This document shows, in pieces, positions 8,099 through 19,212 of a stretch of DNA of 64,000 nt. Location: the NCBI GenBank assembly GCA_000717735.1, contig JOBE01000003.1, positions 62,001 to 126,000 of the forward strand, written 5' to 3'. A program made the position numbers and the translations under genes. Below the pieces are notes generated by a model that saw only the letters and a program-made list of their open reading frames with translations, searched no databases and was not told the origin of the DNA. The DNA is from Streptomyces griseoluteus. Its GTDB lineage: Bacteria > Actinomycetota > Actinomycetes > Streptomycetales > Streptomycetaceae. The first letter of the stretch is position 1; the number at the start of each line of letters is the position of its first letter.

Positions 8099-9388
8099 GT
8101 GATTGACCTTCGCCTGCTCCGTGAGGACCCCGACCGTGTTCGCGCCTCCCAGCGCGCCCGTGGAGAGGACGTCGCGCTCGTCGACGCCCTGCTCTCCGCC
8201 GATGAACGGCGCAGGTCGTCCGGCGTCCGCTTCGACGAGCTCCGATCCGAGCAGAAGGCGCTCGGCAAGCTGATCCCCAGGGCCACCCCCGAGGAGCGCG
8301 CCGAGCTTCTCCAGAAGGCCGAGCAGCTCAAGACCGACGTCAAGGCCGCCGAGGCCGAGCAGAACGAGGCCGACGAGACGGCCAAGCAGCTCCTGCTCCA
8401 GCTCGGCAACATCGTCCACACGGACGTGCCCGTCGGCGGCGAGGAGGACTTCGTCGTCCTGGAGACGCACGGCACCATCCGCGACTTCGCGGCCGAGGGC
8501 TTCGAGCCCAAGGACCACCTGGAACTCGGCGAGGCGCTCGGCGCCATCGACGTGGAGCGGGGCGCCAAGGTCTCCGGCTCGCGCTTCTACTACCTGACCG
8601 GCGTCGGCGCGCTCCTGGAGCTCGCCCTGGTCAACGCGGCGATCGCGCAGGCCACCGAAGCCGGCTTCATCCCCATGCTGACCCCGGCGCTGGTCCGTCC
8701 CCGCGCCATGGAGGGCACCGGCTTCCTCGGCCAGGCCGCGGAGAACGTGTACCACCTGGAGAAGGACGACTACTACCTCGTCGGCACGTCCGAGGTACCC
8801 CTCGCGGCGTACCACATGGACGAGATCATCGACGCCGACAAGCTGCCGCTGCGGTACGCGGGCTTCTCGCCCTGCTTCCGCCGCGAGGCCGGCACGTACG
8901 GCAAGGACACCCGGGGCATCTTCCGCGTCCACCAGTTCGACAAGGTCGAGATGTTCTCGTACGTCGCGCCGGACGACGCCGAGGCCGAGCACAAGCGGCT
9001 CCTGGAATGGGAGAAGCAGTGGCTGACCGGTCTGGAGCTGCCGTTCCAGGTCATCGACGTCGCCACCGGTGACCTCGGCGCCTCCGCCTCCCGCAAGTTC
9101 GACTGCGAGGCCTGGATCCCGACCCAGGGCAAGTACCGCGAGCTGACCTCGGCCTCGAACTGCAACAGCTTCCAGGCCCGCCGCCTCTCCGTCCGGATGC
9201 GCGACGAGCAGGGCGGCAAGAAGACCGTGCAGCCGCTGGCCACCCTGAACGGCACGCTGTGCGCCGTACCGCGCACGATCGTGGCGATCCTGGAGAACCA
9301 CCAGCTGGCCGACGGTTCGGTGCGGGTGCCGGAGATGCTGCGGCCCTACCTCGGCGGCCGTGAGGTCCTGGAGCCGATCGCCAAGTGA
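8099..9388 (+). CDS. serS: Serine--tRNA ligase
   Basis: A 429-residue class II aminoacyl-tRNA synthetase charging tRNA-Ser and tRNA-Sec-type acceptors. The N-terminal tRNA-binding coiled coil spans about 1-105 (rich in Glu, Lys, Ala heptads). Motif 2 appears as [20 protein letters not shown] and motif 3 as [19 protein letters not shown]. Length is normal for the family. The start is GTG at 8099; the sequence GGTAGCCTGGTGGG just upstream contains a possible -10 (TAGCCT) six bases before the start, so the message may be leaderless. The stop overlaps the next gene's GTG by four bases. Confidence 0.97.
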   Translation: MIDLRLLREDPDRVRASQRARGEDVALVDALLSADERRRSSGVRFDELRSEQKALGKLIPRATPEERAELLQKAEQLKTDVKAAEAEQNEADETAKQLLLQLGNIVHTDVPVGGEEDFVVLETHGTIRDFAAEGFEPKDHLELGEALGAIDVERGAKVSGSRFYYLTGVGALLELALVNAAIAQATEAGFIPMLTPALVRPRAMEGTGFLGQAAENVYHLEKDDYYLVGTSEVPLAAYHMDEIIDADKLPLRYAGFSPCFRREAGTYGKDTRGIFRVHQFDKVEMFSYVAPDDAEAEHKRLLEWEKQWLTGLELPFQVIDVATGDLGASASRKFDCEAWIPTQGKYRELTSASNCNSFQARRLSVRMRDEQGGKKTVQPLATLNGTLCAVPRTIVAILENHQLADGSVRVPEMLRPYLGGREVLEPIAK

Positions 9389-10191
9389 GCTCCTTCCCCT
9401 ATCGCCTCGTCGCGACGGACCTCGACGGCACGCTGCTGCGGTCCGACGAGTCCATCTCGGGCCGTACGCGCGACGCGCTCGCCGCCGTGACGGCGGCGGG
9501 CGCCGCGCACATCGTCGTCACCGGCCGGGCGGTGCCCTGGACCCGGCACATCCTGGACGACCTCGGCTACGAGGGAATCGCGGTGTGCGGGCAGGGCGCG
9601 CAGGTCTACCACGCGGGGGAGCACCGGCTGCTCACGTCGCTGACGCTGGACCGGCAGCTCGCGGGGCTCGCGCTCTCCAAGATCGAGGCGGAGGTCGGCC
9701 CGCTGGCGCTGGCCGCGAGCCGCGACGGCCTGGACGGCGAGGTCCTGATGGGTCCCGGCTACCGGGCCCATGAAGGGCCTCTGCCGTACGTGCCGTACGA
9801 GGACCCGGCGGAGCTGTGGGCGGCGCCGCTGACCAAGCTCTACCTCCAGCACCCGACGCTGACGGACGACGAGCTGACGCTGGCCGCCCGTCAGACGGTC
9901 GGCGGTCTCGTGGACGTCGTGATGGCCGGCCCCGGCGTCGTGGAGATCCTTCCGCTCGGGTTGAGCAAGGCGACCGGTCTGTCGCTCGCGGCGCGCCGGC
10001 TGGGTGTGAAGGCCGCGGAGACGATCGCCTTCGGCGACATGCCTAACGACATCCCGATGTTCGGCTGGGCGGCCCACGGCGTGGCCATGGGCAACGCGCA
10101 CGAGGAGCTGCGGGCGGTCGCGGACGAGGTGACCGCCTCGAACGAGGAGGACGGCATCGCGCTCGTCCTGGAGCGCCTGCTGGCCGTCTGA
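9385..10191 (+). CDS. Cof-type HAD-superfamily phosphatase
   Basis: A 268-residue HAD hydrolase of the Cof/YidA class (sugar-phosphate or related phosphatase). Motif I is [19 protein letters not shown] at the N-terminus, motif II is VVTGRA near residue 45, motif III is the Lys in [10 protein letters not shown], and motif IV is [15 protein letters not shown] with AMGNAHEEL after it. The GTG start overlaps the serS stop by four bases, so the pair is translationally coupled; the substrate cannot be told. It closely resembles the HAD gene at 23112-23993 in motif wording and length, so the two are probable paralogues. Confidence 0.92.
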   Translation: MSSFPYRLVATDLDGTLLRSDESISGRTRDALAAVTAAGAAHIVVTGRAVPWTRHILDDLGYEGIAVCGQGAQVYHAGEHRLLTSLTLDRQLAGLALSKIEAEVGPLALAASRDGLDGEVLMGPGYRAHEGPLPYVPYEDPAELWAAPLTKLYLQHPTLTDDELTLAARQTVGGLVDVVMAGPGVVEILPLGLSKATGLSLAARRLGVKAAETIAFGDMPNDIPMFGWAAHGVAMGNAHEELRAVADEVTASNEEDGIALVLERLLAV

Positions 10192-10212
10192 GCCGGCTTC
10201 CCGGCAAGCGTA

Positions 10213-10245
10213 CGAAGGCCCGCTCCCTTAGGGAGCGGGCCTTCG
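10213..10245. terminator. Bidirectional hairpin terminator
   Basis: Perfect 15-bp inverted repeat CGAAGGCCCGCTCCC / GGGAGCGGGCCTTCG separated by TTA. It lies between the plus-strand HAD gene and the convergent rhomboid-like gene and can serve both. Confidence 0.85.
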
Positions 10246-10325
10246 CCGTGCACGGCCTCGCGCGGACGTACGTCTGCGCGCTCGAAGCGGCCGCCGACGG
10301 GAGATCCCCCGTTTCCCCCGTACAA

Positions 10326-10985
10326 CTAGTGTGCGCTGCACCCCTGTTGGTGAGCGACTGGTTTTCCGCGGGTCAGGGGGTAGCAGGCGAGGCCGGTCGC
10401 CAGGGAGACCGCGTGCCCGAGGTCGGTGTACGTGCGGTCGCAGAGGAGCGGTACGACGAAGAAGGCCACCACGCCCGCGAGGTAGAGCAGGCGCCAGGAG
10501 CGGGCCAGCCGGTAGGTGAGGATGCCCGCCGAGGCGGCGAGGCCGTAGCTGACCCCGATGTCGACGACGTGCGCCATGCTGCGTGGCACGTCGTGCTCGC
10601 GGATGGCCAGGAGGACGACCTGCTGGCTGATGAGGGTCGCCGCGATGTGCGCGGTGGCGACGGTGAAGAGCCACGTCGGGGTGCCGAGCCAGCGTTCGAC
10701 CGGGGCGTGGATCAGCTCGAAGAGCGCCGCGTACAGCAGGAGGTCGGCCGGGTTCTCGATCCAGAACGCGCTGCCGAGCAGGGCACGCAGCGGGTGGTGC
10801 GACAGCTGGTGGAGATTGCTGCTGTTGCGGTGGAGGAGATAGGTGTCGAGGCCGTCGGGGGACAGGGCGATGACGAGGCTGGTGATCGCGATGATCGCCA
10901 GCCAGAGATGAGTACCGGGTGACGAACGCACCCACGACCTGATCGGTCGGGACGGTTCGCCACCCGGGGAGGTCTCAGGAGGCAC
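10326..10985 (-). CDS. Rhomboid-like membrane protein
   Basis: A 219-residue polytopic protein with about six hydrophobic segments (first at about 27-45, HLWLAIIAITSLVIAL). The region VVDIGVSYGLAASAGILTYR contains the GxSxG-like element of rhomboid serine proteases, and DLGHAVSLATGLACY carries a candidate His for a Ser-His dyad. It resembles the actinobacterial rhomboid-like family seen in Streptomyces; protease activity is unproven. The start is a GTG at 10985 with a weak ribosome site, and an internal GTG at about codon 19 with better spacing is an alternative. It sits 34 bases downstream of lpd on the same strand and may be co-transcribed. Confidence 0.72.
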   Translation of the reverse strand: MPPETSPGGEPSRPIRSWVRSSPGTHLWLAIIAITSLVIALSPDGLDTYLLHRNSSNLHQLSHHPLRALLGSAFWIENPADLLLYAALFELIHAPVERWLGTPTWLFTVATAHIAATLISQQVVLLAIREHDVPRSMAHVVDIGVSYGLAASAGILTYRLARSWRLLYLAGVVAFFVVPLLCDRTYTDLGHAVSLATGLACYPLTRGKPVAHQQGCSAH

Positions 10986-11019
10986 GTGCCCGTGCCTATC
11001 ACCTGAAGCCGGGAGAACC

Positions 11020-12423
<1,404 letters not shown>

Positions 12424-12549
12424 GACTGACTCCCGAGGGTGATGAGGGTGTTCGGTCCGCGTACGGCCCCACAGTAGTCCGGTGTCTGTCGAGGGCCGAG
12501 GCGGCTCGGGATCGGGCGGTCCGGGGTGGAGGGGTTGCGGTACGGCTCC

Positions 12550-12572
12550 GGGGTGGGGCTCCCGGGGTGGGG
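12550..12572 (+). other. Four-tier G-quadruplex motif upstream of lpdA
   Basis: The plus strand reads GGGG-T-GGGG-CTCCC-GGGG-T-GGGG, a canonical four-tetrad quadruplex pattern with loops of 1, 5 and 1 bases. A further GGGGTGGAGGGG lies at 12523-12534. It sits between the ABC permease stop (12629) and the lpdA start (12423), both on the minus strand, so the G-rich strand is the template strand for lpdA. Structure is predicted from pattern only. Confidence 0.6.
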
Positions 12573-12628
12573 CGTCGGCCCGCGGAGTCGTACCGCATCG
12601 TCGTTCCCGGCTGTGCTTCTCCCCGCCT

Positions 12629-13348
12629 CTACTCCTCGCCGGCCAGGGTGAGTCTGCTGAGCTTGTGACTGGCGAACCAGGTCGCCACGACCGTGACCGC
12701 CGCGAGGAGCGCCACCGCTGTGGAGAGCGCGACGTCGGAGGTGACCAGGCCGTCACCGGTGACCTTCTGCGCGAGGGCCAGCGCCCACTGCTGGACGCTG
12801 AGGGTCCGCGCACCCGCGATCAGGGAGCCGAAGAGGGTCTCCCACACCAGTGCGTAGACCAGGCCGATGACCACCGCGTGCCGGCTGACCGTGCCGAGCA
12901 GCAGGAACAGCGCGCTGTACGCGATGGAGGCCACCAGGGCCGCGACCGTGTAGGCCACGGCCACCTGCTGCCCGTTGCCGTTGAGGATGAACCCGGCGAT
13001 GAACGTCGGCACCGCCGAGAACACCATGGTCACGGCAATGGCCACGATCAGCTTCGTGAAGATGATCGAGGAGCGCTTCACCGGCTTGGACAGCAGGTAG
13101 ACGATCGAGCCGTCGTCGATCTCCGGCCCGATCGCGCCCGTTCCGGCGATCACGCCGATCAGCGGCACCATCGTGGCCAGCGCGAAGCCGCCGAGGACAT
13201 CGGCCGCGACCTGGTCGTCCGCGCCGTTGAAGGCGCGCACGGCCGCCGCGATGACCAGCAGCATGGCGGGCAGCAGGAAGAGGATCAGGGCCCGGCGGCG
13301 GCCGAGGAGGGCCCGGTAGGTGAGCCGGGCGACTGTGGGGTTATACAT
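12629..13348 (-). CDS. ABC-2 type transporter permease
   Basis: A 239-residue membrane protein with about six hydrophobic segments (for example [19 protein letters not shown] near the N-terminus and [18 protein letters not shown]). The segment [20 protein letters not shown] is typical of ABC-2 (NatB-like) permeases. It is the last gene of a four-gene minus-strand operon and follows its ATPase after 14 bases. Substrate unknown. Confidence 0.87.
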   Translation of the reverse strand: MYNPTVARLTYRALLGRRRALILFLLPAMLLVIAAAVRAFNGADDQVAADVLGGFALATMVPLIGVIAGTGAIGPEIDDGSIVYLLSKPVKRSSIIFTKLIVAIAVTMVFSAVPTFIAGFILNGNGQQVAVAYTVAALVASIAYSALFLLLGTVSRHAVVIGLVYALVWETLFGSLIAGARTLSVQQWALALAQKVTGDGLVTSDVALSTAVALLAAVTVVATWFASHKLSRLTLAGEE

Positions 13349-13362
13349 CGGTCAGGCTCCTT

Positions 13363-14274
13363 TCAGGCCGCGACGAGGTACGAGAAGACCGATTCGAGGG
13401 ACTCGTCCGAGGGCGAGACCGTCAGGAGACGGATCCCCCGCTCCCGCGCGACCCTGGGCAGCAGCTCCGTGAACCGTCCGAAGTCCACCGCCTGCACGCG
13501 CAGACCGCCGTCCCCGTGGTCGACCTCGATCCCGGCCGTGGACGGGTCGGCGATCAGAGCCGCGGCGAGTGCCCGGTCGTCGCTGGAGCGGACGAGGTAG
13601 CGGTGCGGCCGGTCCGTCATCAGCCGGCGGATCTTCCGGAAGTCACCCGAGGCCGCGTGACGTCCGGCCACGATCACCTCGATGTGGGAGGCGAGCTGCT
13701 CGACCTCCTCCAGGATGTGCGAGGAGAACAGGACCGTGCGGCCGTCCGCGCCCATCCGCCGCAGCAGGTCCATCAACTGCATGCGCTGGCGCGGGTCCAT
13801 GCCGTTGAACGGCTCGTCGAGCAGGAGGACGGACGGCTCGTGGACGAGGGCCGAGGCCATCTTCACGCGCTGCCGCATGCCCTTGCTGTACGTGGAGATC
13901 TTGCGGTCCTGGGCGTACTCCATCTCGACCGTGGCCAGGGCCCGCTGGGCCTCCTTCGCGCCGAGACCCTGCAGTTCCGCGTTGGCCAGGACGAATTCGC
14001 GGCCCGTGAGGAAGTCGTACATCGCCTCCCGCTCGGGCACGACACCGATCTCGCGGTAGACCGACTCGCTTCCCCAGATCGTCTTCCCGTCGAGCGTGAC
14101 GGTGCCGGTGGAGGGGTCGAGGAAGCCGCCCATCATGTTGATCAGGGTGGACTTCCCGGCGCCGTTGGGACCGAGGAGGCCGGTGACCCCGGGGCCCACC
14201 GTCATCGTGACGTCGTTCACGGCCACGACGTTGCCGAACCAGCGGGAGGCGTGGTCGATGTGGAGCGTTGTCAC
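13363..14274 (-). CDS. ABC transporter ATP-binding protein (second cassette)
   Basis: A 303-residue ATPase. It begins VTTLHIDHASRWFGNVVAVN from a GTG at 14274 that overlaps the previous permease stop by four bases. Walker A is GLLGPNGAGKST, the signature is YSKGMRQRVKMASAL, Walker B is VLLLDEPFNGMDP and the H-loop is FSSHILEEVE. A C-terminal domain of about 85 residues beyond the ATPase core (from about 215) is typical of CcmA/NatA-like exporters. It pairs with the permease that follows. Confidence 0.93.
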   Translation of the reverse strand: MTTLHIDHASRWFGNVVAVNDVTMTVGPGVTGLLGPNGAGKSTLINMMGGFLDPSTGTVTLDGKTIWGSESVYREIGVVPEREAMYDFLTGREFVLANAELQGLGAKEAQRALATVEMEYAQDRKISTYSKGMRQRVKMASALVHEPSVLLLDEPFNGMDPRQRMQLMDLLRRMGADGRTVLFSSHILEEVEQLASHIEVIVAGRHAASGDFRKIRRLMTDRPHRYLVRSSDDRALAAALIADPSTAGIEVDHGDGGLRVQAVDFGRFTELLPRVARERGIRLLTVSPSDESLESVFSYLVAA

Positions 14275-15182
14275 AGCCCGACCTTTCGGTAGCGGCGCAT
14301 CAGGATGCCGTACGAGGCGGCGATCAGCGCGAGGACGACCAGCACGTAGATCACACCGGCACCGGTGCTCGGACCCCCGAGCTCGGGGAAGCCGGGAGGA
14401 GCGCCCAGGAAGGTGCTCTGCACGCCGTCGATGAGGGTCATCGGCGAGAAGAGGCCGAGCCACTGGATGGCGCCCGTGTTGTCCGTCGCGAAGGCGATGC
14501 CCATGAGGGTGGAGACCGCACCGTACGAGACGGTGAGGACGGCGATCACGGCGGCGACGCCGAAACCGCGGCGCGGGGTGAGGGCCGCCAGAACGAGTCC
14601 GATACCGCCGAAGAGCACCGAGAGCAGCGCCACGGAGACGAGCCCCTGGCCGAACATCTTGGTCTGCTCGGCGAAGTCCATCTTGGCGAGCAGCGAGCCG
14701 ATCCAGAGGATCAGCAGCGGGGTGGCGGTGAGGATGAAGAGGGCCGAGGCCATCGCGCCGAACTTGGCGAGCACGTAGTCCGCGCGCTCGATCGGGCGGG
14801 AGAAGTACAGCGGCACCGTCCGGAACCGAAGGTCCCGGGAGACGGACTGGGGCGCCTGCGCAGCCAGGTAGATGCTGATGACGACCTGGAGGTAGAGCGC
14901 GTACTGCGTGTACTCGATCGAGAGCTTGGACTGCTTGGTGACGACCGCGACCGCGACGAAGATCAGTGCCGGGATGCACATCACCCCGAAGAGCAGCATC
15001 GGCAGCACCTTGGACTTGGCGCTGCGGCCGAGTCCGTACGCGCCGCGCAGCGACTGCGAGAACAGCGACCTGCGCGCGTACGCCCTGCCGAGGCGCGGGC
15101 CGTCGTAGGCCCGGTAGCCGATGTTGTGGATCCGGGTCGTGTCGGGAGCGGCCTGGGAGGGCTGGGGGATCTGGGTGCTCAT
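14271..15182 (-). CDS. ABC-2 type transporter permease (first cassette)
   Basis: A 303-residue membrane protein. A hydrophilic N-terminus (MSTQIPQPSQAAPDTTRIHN, then RAYDGPRLGRAYARRS) precedes about six membrane segments starting at residue 62 (LPMLLFGVMCIPALIFVAVAVV). The sequence FSRPIERADYVLAKFGAM corresponds to the coupling region of ABC-2 permeases. The gene overlaps its neighbours by four bases at both ends, so the operon is fully translationally coupled. Substrate unknown. Confidence 0.88.
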   Translation of the reverse strand: MSTQIPQPSQAAPDTTRIHNIGYRAYDGPRLGRAYARRSLFSQSLRGAYGLGRSAKSKVLPMLLFGVMCIPALIFVAVAVVTKQSKLSIEYTQYALYLQVVISIYLAAQAPQSVSRDLRFRTVPLYFSRPIERADYVLAKFGAMASALFILTATPLLILWIGSLLAKMDFAEQTKMFGQGLVSVALLSVLFGGIGLVLAALTPRRGFGVAAVIAVLTVSYGAVSTLMGIAFATDNTGAIQWLGLFSPMTLIDGVQSTFLGAPPGFPELGGPSTGAGVIYVLVVLALIAASYGILMRRYRKVGL

Positions 15183-16144
15183 CGGGCCGGCACCTCCTCG
15201 TGCTGCGGGGACGCCTCGGGCCTGAAGACCTCGGCGATGTGGTGGCGGCGCTGCTCCATGCGGACGAGTCCGAGGCCGAGGCCGGCGACGGTGTCCCGCA
15301 CGAGGTCGTACGTCTCCTCGCCCGGCGCTTCCAGGAGCAAGATGTGCCCCGCGCCGGGGAGTCCCTCCTCCACGCCCGCGTGGATCGTGACACCCGCTTC
15401 GGCGAGGGCCGCGCGGAGCACCGCCGTGCCGTCGGGGTGGGTGTCGGAGTCCGTGACCTCGACCGCGAGCGTCGTGGTGGTCCGGGTGAAGTCGCTGGTG
15501 GAGCTGGAGCGGAGCAGCTTCCCGCCGTCGATGACGACGACGTGGTCGCAGGTGCGCTCCAGCTCGCCGAGCAGGTGCGAGGTGACCAGGACGGAGATGC
15601 CGAAGTCGGTCCAGACCCGGCGGATCAGTCCCAGCATCTCGTCGCGACCGACCGGGTCCAGACCGTTGGTCGGCTCGTCGAGGAGCACCAGCTTCGGGTC
15701 GTGGACCAGGGCCTGGGCGAGCTTCACCCGCTGCTTCATGCCGGTCGAGTAGCCGCCCATCGGGCGGTACCGCTCCTCGTACAGACCGACGTGGCGCAGG
15801 GTGTCGGCCGTCCGCTCGCGAGCGGCGGTCGGGGGCAGCCCGGACATCCGCGCCATGTGGACGACGAACTCGGTGGCCGAGACATCGGGTGGGAGGCAGT
15901 CGTGCTCGGGCATGTACCCCACGCGCTCACGGATCTCGGCGCCGGACGTCTGGACGTCCAGGCCCAGGACCTCGGCGCGGCCCTCCGTGGCGGGGGAGAG
16001 TCCGAGCAGGATCTTGATCATGGTGGACTTGCCGGCTCCGTTGGCACCCACGAGTCCGGTCACACCGGGCCCGATGTCCAGGGAGAGCCGGTCAAGAGCG
16101 GTCACCCGGGGGAACCGCTTGCTGAGGCTTTCGGTAGCGATCAC
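15179..16144 (-). CDS. ABC transporter ATP-binding protein (first cassette)
   Basis: A 321-residue ATPase leading the ATPase-permease-ATPase-permease operon. Walker A is GLVGANGAGKST, the signature is YSTGMKQRVKLAQAL, Walker B is LVLLDEPTNGLDP and the H-loop is VTSHLLGELE. About 100 residues follow the core. I place the start at the GTG at 16144 because GAAGG lies seven bases upstream; in-frame GTGs at 16150 and 16177 are alternatives. The divergent region 16145-16394 holds the promoters for this operon and for the M24 gene. Confidence 0.92.
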   Translation of the reverse strand: MIATESLSKRFPRVTALDRLSLDIGPGVTGLVGANGAGKSTMIKILLGLSPATEGRAEVLGLDVQTSGAEIRERVGYMPEHDCLPPDVSATEFVVHMARMSGLPPTAARERTADTLRHVGLYEERYRPMGGYSTGMKQRVKLAQALVHDPKLVLLDEPTNGLDPVGRDEMLGLIRRVWTDFGISVLVTSHLLGELERTCDHVVVIDGGKLLRSSSTSDFTRTTTTLAVEVTDSDTHPDGTAVLRAALAEAGVTIHAGVEEGLPGAGHILLLEAPGEETYDLVRDTVAGLGLGLVRMEQRRHHIAEVFRPEASPQHEEVPAR

Positions 16145-16394
16145 AGTCACGCCTTCGACGGTAGTGGTGTGCGCCACAGCGGTCGTCAGCCCAACGGCTC
16201 GATCCTTCTCCGACCATAGGAGTACAAGCCAGTAAGGGAGCCGAGACGAAAGTCTTTCCCCGAGGTCGGCCGCCGGACTTTTCCACAGGTCGGCGCTCGA
16301 CCCCTTGACGTAGCCGCCGGGCATTGTCACATTCATCGATGGCAGGTTACGGACGCGTAGTGCGATCAGACGCTCACACGGGACGGCGGGTGGC

Positions 16395-17240
16395 ATGGCC
16401 TCGGCAGTGACAGGGGAACTCTCCGCGGAGCTGCGGGGGTTCAGGGAAGTGCAGCGGCTCTCCTACGAGTGCGCGGAAGCCGTCGCGGCGCAGCTCAAGC
16501 CGGGCGTGACCGAGCGCGAGGCCGCGCGGATGCAGCGGGAGTGGCTGTACGAGAGAGGGGTGCGGGACTGGTTCCACCGGCCGTTCGCCTGGTTCGGCGA
16601 CCGCACGGCCTTCGTGGACTTCAAGATCCCGTTGCAGTTCTTCCCGACGAACCGGCGTCTCGAGGCGGGGATGCCGTTCATCCTCGACATGGCCCCGGTC
16701 TACCGGGGATACACGGCCGACATCGGCTACAGCGCCTGTCTGGGCCTGAACCCCCTGCACGACAAGCTGCTCGCCGATCTCAAGGACCACCGCGAGCTGA
16801 TCCTGCGCGAGGTGCGCGAGCGCCGCACCCTCCGCGAGATCTACCAGGACGTGGACCGGCTCATGGTCCGCCAGGGCTACGCGAACCGGCACCGGGCCTA
16901 TCCCTTCGGCGTCATCGCCCACAAGATCGACCGGGTGAAGGAGCGCCGGTGGTCTCCGACGCTCTTCGGGTTCGGGACACAGGCGCTCAAGGGCCTCGCG
17001 AGCGACACCATCCACGGCCACCGGGACGGCTGGTCGCCGCTCTGGTCGCCGTACAAGTTCTCCGACCACCCGCCGAAGCCCGGCCTGTGGGCGGTCGAGC
17101 CGCACCTCGGATTCCGGGGGACGGGCGCGAAGTTCGAGGAGATCCTGGTCGTCACCGACTCCAGAGACCCCGAGCAGAGCGCGTTCTGGCTGGACGACGA
17201 TCTGCCGCACGTGCGGCGCTGGAACGAGGGGGCGGTCTGA
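16395..17240 (+). CDS. M24 family metallopeptidase-like protein
   Basis: A 281-residue protein with the pita-bread fold of M24 aminopeptidases/creatinases. Recognisable elements are the N-terminal LSYECAEAVAAQLKPGVTEREA, the metal-binding strand around FILDMAPVYRGYTADIGY (two Asp in the expected spacing), and a C-terminal WAVEPHLGFRGTGAKFEEILVV with Glu residues at the expected ligand positions. The His ligand may be in DTIHGHRDGW. It overlaps the downstream gene by one base (TGATG), so the two are coupled and probably act together. The substrate is unknown. Confidence 0.82.
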   Translation: MASAVTGELSAELRGFREVQRLSYECAEAVAAQLKPGVTEREAARMQREWLYERGVRDWFHRPFAWFGDRTAFVDFKIPLQFFPTNRRLEAGMPFILDMAPVYRGYTADIGYSACLGLNPLHDKLLADLKDHRELILREVRERRTLREIYQDVDRLMVRQGYANRHRAYPFGVIAHKIDRVKERRWSPTLFGFGTQALKGLASDTIHGHRDGWSPLWSPYKFSDHPPKPGLWAVEPHLGFRGTGAKFEEILVVTDSRDPEQSAFWLDDDLPHVRRWNEGAV

Positions 17241-19060
17241 TGGCGGCGATCGGTGGAGTGACGGGACCGGCGGGGCTCAAGGGCGCGCGGGAGCGCTGGG
17301 TCCGTACGGGCGGGATCGAGCTGTGCGTCGCGGAACTCGGCGAGACGGACAGGCCGACCGTCCTCCTCGTGCACGGCTACCCGGACTCCAAGGAGGTCTG
17401 GTCGGAGGTCGCGGTCCGGCTCGCCGAGGACTTCCACGTGGTGCTGTACGACGTCCGGGGCCACGGCCGCTCGACCGCGCCCGCCCCGCTGCGCGGCGGC
17501 TTCACCCTGGAGAAGCTGACGGACGACTTCCTCGCGGTCGCCGACGCCGTCAGCCCGGACCGGCCTGTCCACCTCGTCGGCCACGACTGGGGTTCGGTGC
17601 AGTCGTGGGAGTTCGTGACCGTCCCCCGCACCGAGGGCCGGATCGCCTCCTTCACCTCGATGTCGGGACCTTCCCTCGACCACTTCGGGCACTGGATCAA
17701 GCAGCGGATGACCCGGCCCACCCCGCGCCGGGTCGGCCAGCTCCTCGGCCAGGGCGCCAAGTCCTGGTACGTGTACATGCTGCACACGCCCGTGCTGCCG
17801 GAGCTCGCCTGGCGCGGGCCGCTCGGCAAACGCTGGCCGAAGATCCTGGAGCGCGTCGAGAAGGTGCCGGCCGGTGACTACCCGACGCCGTCACTGCCGA
17901 GCGACGCGGCGCACGGCGCCTGGCTCTACCGGGACAACGTCCGGGCCCGGCTCGGCAGGCCCCGCCAGGACGCGTACGCGCACGCACCCGTGCAGCTGAT
18001 CACGCCGACCGGCGACGCCTTCCTCTCCGAGCGGCTCTACGACGACCTGGGCACCTGGGTGCCCGACCTGACCCGGCGGACGCTGCCCGCGAAGCACTGG
18101 GTGCCGCGCACCCGGCCGGACCAGCTGTCCGCCTGGATCGGCGCGTTCGTCAGGGCCAACGAGGAACCGGCGGCCAAGGCGCCGGGGCCCGTCACGGCGA
18201 CGGCGGCGAAGAACGGGGTGAAGCCGGAGTACGCGGAGCGGTTCGGCGGCCAGCTGGTCCTGGTGACCGGCGCGGCCAGCGGCATCGGGCGGGCCACCGC
18301 CTTCGCCTTCGCGGAGGCCGGCGCCCGGGTCGTGGCCGTGGACCGGGACGGCGAGGGCGCGGTGCGCACGGCCGAGATGGCCCGGCTGATCGGCGCGCCG
18401 GAAGCCTGGGGCGAGACCGTCGACGTCGCCGACGAGCAGGCGATGGAGAAGCTGGCCGCGAAGGTGGCGAGCGACTACGGGACCGTCGACGTGCTCGTCA
18501 ACAACGCGGGCATCGGGCTCACCGGCTCCTTCTTCGACACGACGAGCGAGGAGTGGAAGCGCGTTCTCGACGTCAACCTGTGGGGCGTGATCCACGGGTG
18601 CCGTGTCTTCGGGGCGCAGATGACCGCGCGCGGCCAGGGCGGCCACATCGTGAACACGGCGTCCGCCGCGGCGTTCCAGCCCTCCCGGGCCCTTCCCGCG
18701 TACAGCACGTCGAAGGCGGCGGTGCTGATGCTCAGCGAGTGCCTGCGCGCCGAACTGGCCGACCAGGGCATCGGGGTGTCCGCGATATGCCCCGGCATCG
18801 TCAACACCAACATCACGGCGACCGCGCGGTTCGCCGGGGTAACCGACGAGGCGGAGGAGAAGCGTCGCCAGAAGAAGGCGTCGCGGCTGTACGGCCTGCG
18901 GAACTACCCGCCGGAGAAGGTCGCGGACGCGATCCTGGGGGCGGTCCTGCACGACCGCGCGGTCGTACCGGTGACGCCGGAGGCCCGGGGCGCCCGCTTC
19001 CTGTCCCGGCTGAGCCCCGGAGCGCTGCGGGCCCTCGCACGCTGGCAGCCGCCGTCGTAG
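17240..19060 (+). CDS. Fusion of alpha/beta hydrolase and short-chain dehydrogenase (EphD-like)
   Basis: A 606-residue two-domain protein. The N-terminal half (about 20-305) is an epoxide-hydrolase-like alpha/beta fold: oxyanion motif LLVHGYPDS, nucleophile elbow VGHDWGSVQ with Asp as the nucleophile, and a late LPAKHWVP His. The C-terminal half (about 330-600) is a classical SDR: cofactor motif LVTGAASGIGRA, Asp for NAD preference in AVDRDGEG, NNAG, then the Ser ... Tyr-x3-Lys triad in NTASAAAFQPSRALPAYSTSKAA. The same fusion occurs in mycobacterial EphD. The start ATG overlaps the M24 stop. The likely substrates are lipophilic epoxides or esters whose product alcohol is then oxidised; this is inference. 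Confidence 0.92.
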   Translation: MAAIGGVTGPAGLKGARERWVRTGGIELCVAELGETDRPTVLLVHGYPDSKEVWSEVAVRLAEDFHVVLYDVRGHGRSTAPAPLRGGFTLEKLTDDFLAVADAVSPDRPVHLVGHDWGSVQSWEFVTVPRTEGRIASFTSMSGPSLDHFGHWIKQRMTRPTPRRVGQLLGQGAKSWYVYMLHTPVLPELAWRGPLGKRWPKILERVEKVPAGDYPTPSLPSDAAHGAWLYRDNVRARLGRPRQDAYAHAPVQLITPTGDAFLSERLYDDLGTWVPDLTRRTLPAKHWVPRTRPDQLSAWIGAFVRANEEPAAKAPGPVTATAAKNGVKPEYAERFGGQLVLVTGAASGIGRATAFAFAEAGARVVAVDRDGEGAVRTAEMARLIGAPEAWGETVDVADEQAMEKLAAKVASDYGTVDVLVNNAGIGLTGSFFDTTSEEWKRVLDVNLWGVIHGCRVFGAQMTARGQGGHIVNTASAAAFQPSRALPAYSTSKAAVLMLSECLRAELADQGIGVSAICPGIVNTNITATARFAGVTDEAEEKRRQKKASRLYGLRNYPPEKVADAILGAVLHDRAVVPVTPEARGARFLSRLSPGALRALARWQPPS

Positions 19061-19212
19061 GGAGCGGACGGCGCCAGGGAAACGGACGGCGCCCGGGAGC
19101 GGGCGCGTCAGGCAGGTTCGGGGCGGGTCGGGTTCGGGGTGGCGGCCGTACGATCCCTCCCAGGAGGGGCCCCGCGCCGGTGGGGTGGAGCGAGCGGTCG
19201 GTGGGAGCGGGT

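Noticed and set aside
16279..16287. Single DnaA-box-like TTTTCCACA before the M24 gene
   Set aside because: Third position T does not match the consensus, and it is alone.
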